Assembly (NCBI GenBank): GCA_964617565.1
Contig: CAZTYH010000043.1
Coordinates: forward strand, 1-26,549
Origin: JAKJGV01 sp964617565
GTDB lineage: Bacteria; Verrucomicrobiota; Kiritimatiellia; CAIQIC01; JAGNIJ01
Reading direction: 5' to 3'
Length of the DNA: 26,549 bases
Position 1 is the first letter of the stretch, and each line of letters opens with the position of its first letter. Shown one piece after another: positions 1 to 7,263 of the stretch. The notes beneath the pieces were generated by a model. It had not been told where the DNA came from and did no database searches. It worked only from the letters and a program-made list of their open reading frames with translations. A program made the translations under genes and the position numbers.

Positions 1-393
1 TTTTTCAATGCGGCCGTCGGCCAGCAGCGAGATTTCGCGAATCCGCGTTTCGTCCAGCGCGATTTTGCCAACCAGGCGCAGCTCCCGCGAAACAGCGCGT
101 CGCATGACCGGCGCGGTTTCGATTTCAGCCAGCTTCTGCGCCGCGGGTGACAGGGTCAACTCGCGCGCACTTTCCTCCGCCCCGCCGCCGGCGACAGGAA
201 TTAGATCCATCGCGCAAATCGGACACTTGCCGGGGTTGGGTTGCCGGATCTGCGGATGCATGGAGCAGGTCCATTCCGTTACGCTGGTTTCATCGTGCGC
301 AAGACTTTCGGAAGGCTTATGCACGGAAAAGCGTCCCGCGACAAAGGCAGCGATCAAGAGCACGAGTCCAACAATAATGAATTTCTTGTTCAT
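1..393 (-). CDS. CusB-like RND efflux periplasmic adaptor, N-terminal part (runs off left edge)
   Basis: This is the N-terminal 131 residues of a membrane-fusion (periplasmic adaptor) protein that would link an inner-membrane RND pump to an outer-membrane channel for metal export. A single N-terminal hydrophobic anchor covers about residues 4-20. A heavy-metal-binding domain follows at about 41-66, with the pattern TCSMHP...GKCPICAMDLIP (C43, M45, H46, C57, C60, M62). The start of the adaptor proper (SPAAQKLAEIETAPV...) comes next. The ATG at 393 overlaps the TGA of the upstream tolC-like gene in an ATGA junction, which implies translational coupling. The Cys/His/Met motif is typical of copper/silver (Cus) adaptors, but the metal is inferred. 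The rest of this gene, and probably a CusA-type pump, should lie to the left of the window. Confidence 0.9.
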   Translation of the reverse strand, partial: MNKKFIIVGLVLLIAAFVAGRFSVHKPSESLAHDETSVTEWTCSMHPQIRQPNPGKCPICAMDLIPVAGGGAEESARELTLSPAAQKLAEIETAPVMRRAVSRELRLVGKIALDETRIREISLLADGRIEK

Positions 394-1703
394 GGTTCGA
401 TTTCCTTTCCATAATCGGCGAGAGAGGCTGTCATCTGGTTCAGCATCGCCATGGCGCGGCCGTGTTCCGCGCGGGCCTCGATGTATTCCGTTTCAACGCG
501 AATCGTTTCGCGTTGCGCATCCAGCAGCGCGAAAAAGTCGGCGCGGCCGTTCTGGTATTCTGCGAGCGATGTCTCAACCAGTTGTCTGGTCATTTTTAGA
601 ATCTCCGCGTCGAACAGCCGGACCCGGCGTGCGGCCGTGTCGGCTTCCGTGTGGAGTTCAAGAATCTCGACCGAAAGCCTGTTTACGGCGTCGTTGTATT
701 CCGCTTCCGCGGATGCGAGATCCGCGCGGGCTTCGCCGATTAATCCTTTCGTTTTGCCGAGCCAGAGCCAGGGAAACGTCAGCGCGACACCGGTGTCGTA
801 TTCCTCAATGCTGCCGCTCCCGCGCGGCTGGCGAGCTTTCACAAACACTTCGACATCGGGCGCGTATTCGCGTCGCGCGGCCTTCAGAGCGGCGCCGCGG
901 GCCTGGATCATTTTCTCTCGCGCGACGAGCATGGCGTTGTTGCTCTTTGCGCGCGCGAGAAGCGCGTCGGGCTCCGGAAGAAATTCCGGTGATTGTCCGG
1001 GATCACCTGCGTCGCGCGGGGTGTCGGGTGGAGCGTTCAGGAGCGCATTGACCGCGACTTGCGCAACGCGGACCTGCTGTGCTCGTGTAACCAGCTCGTC
1101 TTCAAGCATCGCCCTCTCGATCTGCGCGCGAAGCACGTCGGATTGGGTGCCGGTTCCTGCTTCGCAGCAAGCGAGCGCCGCCTGTTCGAACTGCTCCGCG
1201 ATGACGGCCGCCTCCCTTGTGAGCCGTTCTTTTTCACGCGCGGCCCAGAGGGTCCAGTACGACGAAATCACGCGGGCGCGGACGGAGCGGAGGGTTTCCA
1301 GGTACTCGTAGCCCACGGCGGCCGATTCGCGCGCCGCGGCCTGTTTTGCGGCGCTTCGTTTTCCAAACCCTGGAAGTTGTTGGCTCACCATCCATTCCAC
1401 CAAGCCGTAATCGCTGAAGCTGGTCGTGCCGTCCCGCATGAGCATTCCGCCGACCATGGGGTCCATGATCGCAGCGGCCTGCGGGATTTTGTGGCGCGCG
1501 GCCTCCCAGCGCTGGCGCGCGGCGATCAGCTCCGGGTTGGACTCCAGGGCTTGAGCGATCCACTCATCGAGTTCTGCTGCTGCAAAAGCGTGCGGCAATG
1601 ACAGGAAGATCAGGCAAATGGCGAGAATGCATAGATCGCTCGTTCCGGCCTTTTTCGGGGCTGGAACGCCGAGCCTGATCGGTTTGAGGTTTGTTTTGTT
1701 CAT
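390..1703 (-). CDS. TolC/CusC-family outer-membrane efflux protein
   Basis: This is a 437-residue outer-membrane channel of the TolC/OEP family, the exit duct of a tripartite efflux pump. A signal peptide (about residues 1-40, hydrophobic core LCILAICLIFLSLPHAFA) precedes LDEWIAQALESNPELIAARQRWEAA, the usual first helix of the first OEP repeat. The long Ala/Glu-rich helices and a second repeat starting near ALLARAKSNNAMLVAREKM are typical, and the length fits the family. The frame stays open to a TTG at 1709, but the ATG at 1703 is chosen because AAAGGA lies 6 nt upstream. The stop overlaps the start of the CusB-like adaptor gene. A Cys-rich secreted protein gene lies 95 nt upstream on the same strand. 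Together they form a metal-efflux operon. Substrate specificity comes from the neighbouring adaptor, not from this protein. Confidence 0.9.
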   Translation of the reverse strand: MNKTNLKPIRLGVPAPKKAGTSDLCILAICLIFLSLPHAFAAAELDEWIAQALESNPELIAARQRWEAARHKIPQAAAIMDPMVGGMLMRDGTTSFSDYGLVEWMVSQQLPGFGKRSAAKQAAARESAAVGYEYLETLRSVRARVISSYWTLWAAREKERLTREAAVIAEQFEQAALACCEAGTGTQSDVLRAQIERAMLEDELVTRAQQVRVAQVAVNALLNAPPDTPRDAGDPGQSPEFLPEPDALLARAKSNNAMLVAREKMIQARGAALKAARREYAPDVEVFVKARQPRGSGSIEEYDTGVALTFPWLWLGKTKGLIGEARADLASAEAEYNDAVNRLSVEILELHTEADTAARRVRLFDAEILKMTRQLVETSLAEYQNGRADFFALLDAQRETIRVETEYIEARAEHGRAMAMLNQMTASLADYGKEIEP

Positions 1704-1798
1704 GATCAATCCTTTCTTCGATTGAAACCAGGGATGCTGCGCGTGAGCACCATGCGTCGGCAGAACTCATGCGCACCGATGCGCTGTGAGGCGAAGGC

Positions 1799-2179
1799 TC
1801 AGATCAGGAGGGTGCAAAACGAAATGTAGACAGGCACGTGGCCGGGGGGGCCGACGTCTTGAATCCGTGCGCCCTGGCTTGTTCTGGCTGAGGGTGACGG
1901 GGGAGAAAAGGTGCCAGGCGAATCCGTCGCGTAGGAATCCAGCGAGGGAGGGGGTGGATTTTGTTGCGGCGGAACAGAGGGAGGGTTTCCCGCGGGTTCA
2001 CCGGGTGTAAGAGTACAGTGGCAGCTTGACGAATCATCGGGGGTGCTTTCCATGGGGCAACACCCGCATGAAGAGTCCACGCAGCAAGGCAATTCGGGTG
2101 TGTGCGCAATGCCAGTCGCGCCGCCATCAACGCCTGCAAGCGCTAAAGCAAAAGCTGCAATGACCAACAGAGGCTTCAT
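1799..2179 (-). CDS. Small secreted Cys-rich, Pro-rich protein leading the metal-efflux operon
   Basis: I do not recognise a named family. The 126-residue product begins with a clear signal peptide (MKPLLVIAAFALALAGVDGG). Next comes a cysteine cluster, PCCVDSSCGCCP, and then SCHC (C32, C33, C38, C40, C41, C53, C55). A long Pro/Ser-rich low-complexity tail follows and ends GHVPVYISFCTLLI. The frame is open further upstream to 2344, but the signal peptide marks the ATG at 2179 as the natural start; no strong Shine-Dalgarno is visible. It sits 95 nt upstream of the tolC-like gene on the same strand. Paired cysteines in an exported protein at the head of a Cus-like operon suggest periplasmic metal binding or sensing, but this is inference. 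Low-complexity composition leaves some chance that the tail is poorly conserved. Confidence 0.65.
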   Translation of the reverse strand: MKPLLVIAAFALALAGVDGGATGIAHTPELPCCVDSSCGCCPMESTPDDSSSCHCTLTPGEPAGNPPSVPPQQNPPPPSLDSYATDSPGTFSPPSPSARTSQGARIQDVGPPGHVPVYISFCTLLI

Positions 2180-2342
2180 CTTCAATAAACATACACTGAA
2201 AATCGCATGGAGCAATAAAACGCCTTTACAAATTCTCCGTATAAACGAAGCCTTTTTTATCTTGTAACCATCCCTCTCATCTCGACTACCATGGTCCGAG
2301 TGGGGTTTTTGTTCCTGGGCTTGTGCTGCCGAGGTTGCGCTC

Positions 2343-3251
2343 ATGAAGAGACTGAATCTGCTGTTTCAGGCATTGGCGTTGAGCATCCTTTTTTTTGCTG
2401 TGAACCGGGGTATGGCCCGGGATTTCGTTACGCTGCATAGCGAGCATCTCGGTGATGGTTGGTTCTCGTACACGATTCGAATGGAGCCGAACCCATTCTT
2501 TTCGACGTAAATAATGGCGCTTGCCGGCGCAATGGTCTTCACAAACAGGATTGATGCCAATACGCCCCCTGCGGGATGGACGGAAAGCCCTGAAACGGAC
2601 ACGTTTCTCTGGGGTAAAGACGATCAGCTCGTAGCTCATAATCTGCCGTTTGAAATGACGATGATTGCCAGAAGCTCCTCTTCGGGGTTTCGCACCGAAA
2701 CCAATTTTTTTGTGGCTTACGCGTTATGGCTGCAAGGATGGATCGCGCCGTCAGGGCTGTTGTCCCAGAATATAGTCGGATATGTAAAACTGCCGGCGTT
2801 GGTGCCATGTGAGCCTGCGGAGGCCGATGGATCGCCCGAGGAGTTGATTGCCAGCTACGAGATGTTCCCTGATCCGGAGATCGTCGAGATGGGCGGCGAT
2901 TTTCTGCGCTATTTCTGGCCCAGCAGCAACACGGTAGTCATTGAAGCGAGCTATGACCTGGAGTCCTGGTCCGATGTAGTCCAGATGGTAGGCCATGGAG
3001 GCACTACCACGTGGAATTCTGCTCAATCCCTGGATGTATTCGGCAGTTATTTCCGTATCGGGCTGATCGCAATGCGGGCGTTGAGTGATAATCAGGCACT
3101 GCCCTTATCCGATAGTCGAAGCACGGCTTATGTCTTTCAGCGCTGGACGCCCGAAGGAATGATCGTGTCCGGACCAGGCGGTGACAGGTTGTTGCCCACC
3201 GAAGGCAAACACAGTGGGTTCTGGTGTCTGCCGATTTTGCTGGCCCCGTAA
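2343..3251 (+). pseudogene. Secreted protein of unknown function, interrupted by an in-frame TAA
   Basis: One reading frame runs from the ATG at 2343 (GAGG 8 nt upstream) to the stop at 3249-3251, broken only by a TAA at 2508-2510. The N-terminal 55 codons encode a signal peptide (MKRLNLLFQALALSILFFAV...MARD) and the start of a domain (FVTLHSEHLGDGWFSYTIRMEPNPFFST). After the stop, an ATG at 2514 reopens the same frame for 245 residues (ALAGAMVFTNRIDANTPPAGW...). The C-terminal section YFWPSSNTVVIEASYDLESWSDV...GSYFRIGL resembles the short C-terminal modules common on secreted proteins of Verrucomicrobia-type bacteria. The simplest reading is a recent nonsense mutation or a sequencing error. 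Restart at 2514, which would give a product without a signal peptide, is also possible. Function is unknown. Confidence 0.6.
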
Positions 3252-3410
3252 AAAGACAGGCAGGATCGGTGACGATTGCTTCCGGTGCGGGTGCGGCATC
3301 AATGGTGCAGTTCGCGGTTCCGATCTCGACGGCCCGGGGTGATGATCCGGTGCTTTTTTTGTGCTCGTGCATCAAGCGGTACTTCACGTTGCCGTCGCTG
3401 CGGGCGGCAT

Positions 3411-3438
3411 GTAAAAGCAATCTCCAGATCGCTTTTAC
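3411..3438. repeat. REP-like palindrome at the 3' end of the Y1 transposase gene
   Basis: This is a 28-nt imperfect palindrome with arms GTAAAAGCAATCT and AGATCGCTTTTAC around a central CC. It matches the palindrome at 4034-4061, read on the opposite strand, at all but four positions. The transposase stop codon (TAA, 3435-3437 on the minus strand) lies inside it. Its position and its relation to the other copy identify it as a REP element served by the neighbouring RAYT. Confidence 0.75.
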
Positions 3439-4028
3439 TGGATTTTTATCCCTGCCTTTTCTGGATTCCTCTCGATATAGGTGTTGATCCTCATCAGTTC
3501 CTTGTCGTTTCTGACGATATGGTCGAAGGACTCCTTCTGCCAGAATCGGCCCTTCACGCAGAGATGCTCGTTGATTCGCCGTGCGGTGTACTTCTTCCAT
3601 GATGCTAAAATGCCTGAGAGAGTCCAAGCGCCGTACGGTGACACAACCACGTGCACGTGATTGGGCATTACAACAAATCGGCCAAGCCGGTAGCGCGTTT
3701 CAGAACCCCAGCGCAAGGCTTGTTCAACGATATTTCGGCACAAAGGGTGTCGTAGAACACAGCTTCCATGTCCCGCGTCCAGCCAGCGTTCGAATCGGCT
3801 GACGAACCTGGCGTGGTAGGTTGCCTTTTCAGCGTCATTGTGGGGAAGCGGATGGCGCTTCATCCATTCCTCGCGCTCTCTCCGCCACTGCCAGAGCTTC
3901 TGCTGAGGCATGGAATCACCGAGCCGGAAGGTGACGTAGTAGGTCACTCCATCCTGCCGCCAATGAGGCAGATTTCCCCCCAACATCCCCACCGGCACCT
4001 TCGGATCAAAAAAATTCAACTGGTTCAT
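3435..4028 (-). CDS. REP-associated tyrosine transposase (RAYT, Y1 HUH family)
   Basis: This 197-residue single-strand transposase of the IS200/RAYT group cuts and rejoins hairpin-flanked DNA through a tyrosine. It carries the HUH motif MPNHVHVVV (H124, H126) and a candidate catalytic tyrosine, Y147, in SWKKYTARRIN. Two other stretches are typical of RAYTs: GVTYYVTFRLGDSMP near the N-terminus and FWQKESFDHIVR near the C-terminus. The frame is open upstream to 4199, but the N-terminal part of that extension has no RAYT similarity and reads through the REP palindrome, so the ATG at 4028 is preferred. No strong ribosome binding site is seen, which suits a low-expression transposase. The start codon is 5 nt from one palindrome and the stop lies in the other, so gene and repeats form one compact unit. 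It looks intact. Confidence 0.9.
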   Translation of the reverse strand: MNQLNFFDPKVPVGMLGGNLPHWRQDGVTYYVTFRLGDSMPQQKLWQWRREREEWMKRHPLPHNDAEKATYHARFVSRFERWLDAGHGSCVLRHPLCRNIVEQALRWGSETRYRLGRFVVMPNHVHVVVSPYGAWTLSGILASWKKYTARRINEHLCVKGRFWQKESFDHIVRNDKELMRINTYIERNPEKAGIKIQ

Positions 4029-4033
4029 ATTAT

Positions 4034-4061
4034 GTAGAAGCGATCTGGAGATCGCTTCTAC
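4034..4061. repeat. REP-like palindrome at the 5' end of the Y1 transposase gene
   Basis: This is a 28-nt hairpin-forming palindrome with perfect 13-nt arms, GTAGAAGCGATCT and AGATCGCTTCTAC, around GG. It is inverted relative to the copy at 3411-3438, whose centre is CC on the plus strand, as in paired REP arrangements. It begins with GTAG, the tetranucleotide associated with REP foot recognition in enterobacteria, although here it is part of the stem. It lies 5 nt upstream of the transposase start. Confidence 0.8.
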
Positions 4062-4506
4062 TATATAAAAGGAGTGGGGGAGGAATTTTCCGGAAAAAAG
4101 GGGAAAAATTTTTGAGACGGCATTTGTGTCTGCGGATTTTTTCAGTTCGCCTAAGGCAGGCATCCGGGAAAATTTTTCCTCAAAAAATTTTCTCCTCATA
4201 AGCCTTCATCTTCAAGGTATTTATGGCTTCGAACCACAACCTGTTGTGGGTTAGTGTTGACTATGCCCCATTGAGTAGTATTTTTGCGCCTTGGAGATTT
4301 GTTGATCCCGGTGACGAATTTAAACGCTTGTCGAAGGTGGCGGGAGTCTGTCGTGGTGTTGGATAACGGAATGCTCACACACATCTGACGAAGATCGCAT
4401 TCGGCGATGTGCCTGGGGGTAAGGGGGTGGTTCGCGACAAGCGACAGGATTTTTCTTCCGGGGAGTGTTTTGCGATTTAACTTGTGTGATGATCAGGGAG
4501 AGAGAT
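4062..4506. other. Intergenic stretch upstream of nrdD, no convincing gene
   Basis: This 445-nt stretch lies between the REP/RAYT unit and nrdD. The left half (4080-4195) is rich in A and T runs. It contains loosely inverted segments, GAGGAATTTTCCGG (4080-4093) against CCGGGAAAATTTTTCCTC (4164-4181), which might be remnants of a mobile-element end. The right half has a perfect 7-bp inverted repeat CCACAAC-CT-GTTGTGG (4234-4249) just before a possible promoter at 4257-4284. A 62-codon minus-strand frame (4196-4384) has no recognisable features and is not called. No NrdR box or riboswitch could be recognised by eye. Confidence 0.5.
4257..4284 (+). promoter_or_regulatory. Possible sigma-70 promoter for the nrdD operon
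   Basis: TTGACT at 4257-4262 and TATTTT at 4279-4284 are separated by 16 nt, with matches of 5/6 and 4/6 to the housekeeping consensus. The perfect inverted repeat CCACAAC/GTTGTGG ends 7 nt upstream of the -35 box and could be an operator. The nrdD start would be about 215 nt downstream, so a long leader or another promoter is possible. Confidence 0.3.
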
Positions 4507-7224
4507 ATGTCCGTTGAACTCGCCAAGGACGTGCCCGCAACGAAGCTTGCACTGGATGGATTCAGAAAGCGTGATGGAATCATCGTTCCTTTCCGCCGCG
4601 AGAAGATTGAGCTGGCCGTGGAGCATGCGGCGGCTGCGACGGAGCGCCGTGAGGGAGTTGATATTGCGGCGGATCTTTCCGCGCGCGTGACGGATCGAGT
4701 GATCGAACAACTCCTCGATCCGCGCTGCGAGTACCACGTGCCGGTTGACAGCGAAAACCGGCGCATCGCTGAAATTGAAAATGTGCAGGACCTGGTGGAA
4801 ATCACCCTCGCCGATTTCGGTGAAGCAAAAGTGGTGGCATCCTACAAGCGCTACCGCAAATTGCGCGAGCTTGCCCGCCAGCGCATCCGCGTCCGCGACA
4901 CGCGCGGCGCGTTCGCGAAAGACGTGACCGACGCCAGTCTGCTGCTGGTGGAATCCATGACCACCAACGAGACTTCGGCCTGGGATCGCCGGCGCATCAT
5001 CCGCCACCTGCGGGACAACGTGAACCTGCCGGTGGACGTGGCGATCAGCATTGCAAAAGCCGTTGAGAATCAACTAATTGCGAGCGAACTGAAGAGCGTC
5101 GGAACCAAGCTGATTCGCGAGTTGGTGAACAACGAGTTGGCCGAGCGCGGCTATCATGCTGAGCTTCGCGATTTGTGGACCTATGCCGTGCCACGGGACT
5201 ATCTCGAGAAGCTGATGTTCTCGAAGTCGGTGGAAAACAGCAACATCGTCAACAATAACCCGGAAGCGGTGAATCTCGGCATCGCGGAACTGGTGCTGAA
5301 GCAGTGGGCGCTCGACACGATTTTCACTCCAGATGTCAAGAAAGCGCACGAGACCGGCGCGGTACACCTGCATGATCTCGGCTATCCGCATCGCGTGTAT
5401 TGCTCCTCGCACTCGATCGAGTACGTAAAGAAATATGGGTTGCGCGATCTCGTGAATTTAAATACCGAGTCGAAACCGGCGCGGAGCGCGTCGGTGTTGA
5501 CCGGTCACCTTAACACGTTTCTTGCTTCGATGCAGTCGAACTACGCGGGCGCGCTCGGCATTGCCTACATCAACATACTGTATTCCCCAATGCTGGAGGG
5601 GATGGATTTCCGTCAGCTCAAGCAGGTCGCGCAGGAACTCATCTTCAACGGTTCGCAGAATGCGTTCTCGCGTGGTGGTCAGACGCTGTTCCTCGACTTC
5701 AATGTGCATGCGGGTGTGCCGTCGTATCTCCAGCGTGTGCCGGCTGTGGGGCCGGGCGGGCGATACATGCTGCGGCGTGCGGACGGAACGACAACGACGC
5801 TGCTCGAAGAGCTGAGAGACGATCGCGATGCACACGGCAACCGGCTGATGGATCTGTGGATTGAGGAGAATGGCTCGCGGCGGTTGGTGCTGCGCGAATT
5901 GGCGGACGAGCATAAAGGAATCGTTTACGACGCTGCCGTGGAGAGTGAGTTGAAGGTGCGCGGTGAGGCGGTTGTGACCTATGGCGATTACCTGAAAATT
6001 GCGCAGGAGTTCGCGCGCGCGCTGCTGGAGGTGTGGGGCGAGGGTGACAAACACGGGCGGGTGTTCGAGTTTCCGAAGTGTGATTTCCACGTCAGCGAAG
6101 AGACGTTCAGCGATCCGGGCCAGTTTGAGATATTCATGAAGGCTTGTGATCTGGCGAGCCGCAACGGTTCGACGTATTTCATTTTCGATCGCGATGCCGT
6201 CACGCTTTCCGCGTGCTGCCGGTTGCGCACGACGATTCAGGACAACCGCATGCTGATGCATCCGGAGTCCATGCGTTTCTGCGGATTCCAGAACGTTACG
6301 ATCAATATTCCCCAGGCTGCATACCGCGCGGCGCGCCGTGGGATGAAAACGCTCGAGGGACTTTGCGAGGAAATCGGAAAGACGATGGATATTGCCGTCC
6401 AGGCGCACCTTCAAAAGAAGGCAAAGATCGCGGAAATGATGAAGGAGCCGGGCCGGCCGCTCTGGCAGATCGGTCGCAAGGCTTGCGACGGACGTTCTTA
6501 CGTCGAGCTTGATAAGAGCACCTATATTATCGGGCTGATCGGCGTTAACGATGCGGTTAAATATATCCTGGGCAAGGAGTTGCATGAAGGAAGCGACGCC
6601 ATGGAAATGGCGCTCCGGGTGGTGGCTTTCATGTATCTGCGGGCCCGGGAATATGCGACGAAATACGGATTGAAGTTCAGCCTCGAGGAGTCGCCCGCCG
6701 AGAGCGCAGCACGGCGGCTGGCGAAGGCGGACCTGCTTTTCTTCCCTGAGGAAGCACGGCAGGTGGTGAAGTGCGCGGACGAGGATGCGGCTTATTATAC
6801 CAACAGCGTCCATCTTTCCGCGGACGCGGCGGTGACGCTGGTGGAGCGCATTCGCCAGCAGAGCAAGTTCCACAGCATGATCGAGTCGGGCGCCATCACG
6901 CATGCGTTCGTGGGAGAGGAGCAACCGGCGCCGGAATCCGTTGCGCGCCTGGTGCGGGAAACTTTTTTCCGGACGCAGACGGCGCAACTAACGATCTCGC
7001 CGGAGTTCACTTACTGCTCGGACTGTCAGCATAACATGCGTGGTCTCAAAGAGCGGTGCGAACGGTGCGGTTCCGCGAATACGGCACACGAGACGCGCGT
7101 GGTGGGCTATTTCAGCCGCATTGAAAACTGGAACAAGTCGAAGCGATTCGGGGAGCTTGTGGCGCGACACCGTGGGAGATACGCGGTGGAGACGGCGCAG
7201 AGAGACCTGAAAGCGGAAACCTGA
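4507..7224 (+). CDS. nrdD: Anaerobic ribonucleoside-triphosphate reductase (class III RNR)
   Basis: This 905-residue glycyl-radical enzyme reduces ribonucleotides to deoxyribonucleotides without oxygen. The N-terminus has an ATP-cone (about 22-110, GIIVPFRREKIELAVEHAAA). A second ATP-cone-like segment follows (about 139-235, TDASLLLVESMTTNETSAWDRRRIIRHL), suggesting elaborate allosteric control. The catalytic core contains LSACCRLR (C570/C571), the CCRL motif that carries the thiyl-radical cysteine. The C-terminus has a four-Cys zinc site (C837, C840, C851, C854) and the glycyl-radical loop RVVGYFS with G867. The ATG at 4507 is chosen over upstream in-frame codons because GGGAGAGAG precedes it. 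It is followed by a redoxin gene and nrdG on the same strand. The extreme C-terminal codons run into CCTGAAA-type repeats. All key residues are present. Confidence 0.97.
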   Translation: MSVELAKDVPATKLALDGFRKRDGIIVPFRREKIELAVEHAAAATERREGVDIAADLSARVTDRVIEQLLDPRCEYHVPVDSENRRIAEIENVQDLVEITLADFGEAKVVASYKRYRKLRELARQRIRVRDTRGAFAKDVTDASLLLVESMTTNETSAWDRRRIIRHLRDNVNLPVDVAISIAKAVENQLIASELKSVGTKLIRELVNNELAERGYHAELRDLWTYAVPRDYLEKLMFSKSVENSNIVNNNPEAVNLGIAELVLKQWALDTIFTPDVKKAHETGAVHLHDLGYPHRVYCSSHSIEYVKKYGLRDLVNLNTESKPARSASVLTGHLNTFLASMQSNYAGALGIAYINILYSPMLEGMDFRQLKQVAQELIFNGSQNAFSRGGQTLFLDFNVHAGVPSYLQRVPAVGPGGRYMLRRADGTTTTLLEELRDDRDAHGNRLMDLWIEENGSRRLVLRELADEHKGIVYDAAVESELKVRGEAVVTYGDYLKIAQEFARALLEVWGEGDKHGRVFEFPKCDFHVSEETFSDPGQFEIFMKACDLASRNGSTYFIFDRDAVTLSACCRLRTTIQDNRMLMHPESMRFCGFQNVTINIPQAAYRAARRGMKTLEGLCEEIGKTMDIAVQAHLQKKAKIAEMMKEPGRPLWQIGRKACDGRSYVELDKSTYIIGLIGVNDAVKYILGKELHEGSDAMEMALRVVAFMYLRAREYATKYGLKFSLEESPAESAARRLAKADLLFFPEEARQVVKCADEDAAYYTNSVHLSADAAVTLVERIRQQSKFHSMIESGAITHAFVGEEQPAPESVARLVRETFFRTQTAQLTISPEFTYCSDCQHNMRGLKERCERCGSANTAHETRVVGYFSRIENWNKSKRFGELVARHRGRYAVETAQRDLKAET

Positions 7225-7232
7225 AACCTGAG
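7203..7232 (+). repeat. Short CCTGAAA-type direct repeats at the nrdD 3' end
   Basis: The segment contains ACCTGAAAGCGG, AAACCTGAAACCTGAG and related words: three CCTGA units in about 30 nt, two of them 7 nt apart. It spans the last codons and the stop of nrdD. It resembles short degenerate CAGGTTTCAGGTTT-type intergenic repeats, but only a few units are present, so chance is not excluded. Confidence 0.4.
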
Positions 7233-7263
7233 TTTGGAAAAGAACCTGCCTGGGAGATGCAGT

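Noticed and set aside
8..1051. Long plus-strand open frame (347 codons) opposite the efflux genes
   Set aside because: It is antisense to the tolC-like and CusB-like genes, Arg/Ser-rich with no domain, and typical of GC-rich shadow frames.
1704..1709. TTG start two codons upstream of the tolC-like ATG
   Set aside because: The ATG at 1703 has a well-spaced AAAGGA; the TTG would sit too close to it.
3224..3487. Plus-strand 87-codon frame after the interrupted secreted gene
   Set aside because: It overlaps the end of that gene and the transposase 3' end, with no signal or domain; a frameshifted tail was considered but no similarity supports it.
4029..4199. N-terminal 57-codon extension of the transposase
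   Set aside because: It runs through the REP palindrome and lacks family similarity; the ATG at 4028 fits the RAYT fold.
4196..4384. 62-codon minus-strand frame between the transposase and nrdD
   Set aside because: No ribosome site, no domain and unusual composition; not enough to call a gene.
5458..6987. Long minus-strand open frame (509 codons) inside nrdD
   Set aside because: It is antisense to the conserved NrdD core, has low-complexity His/Arg-rich composition and no recognisable domain.
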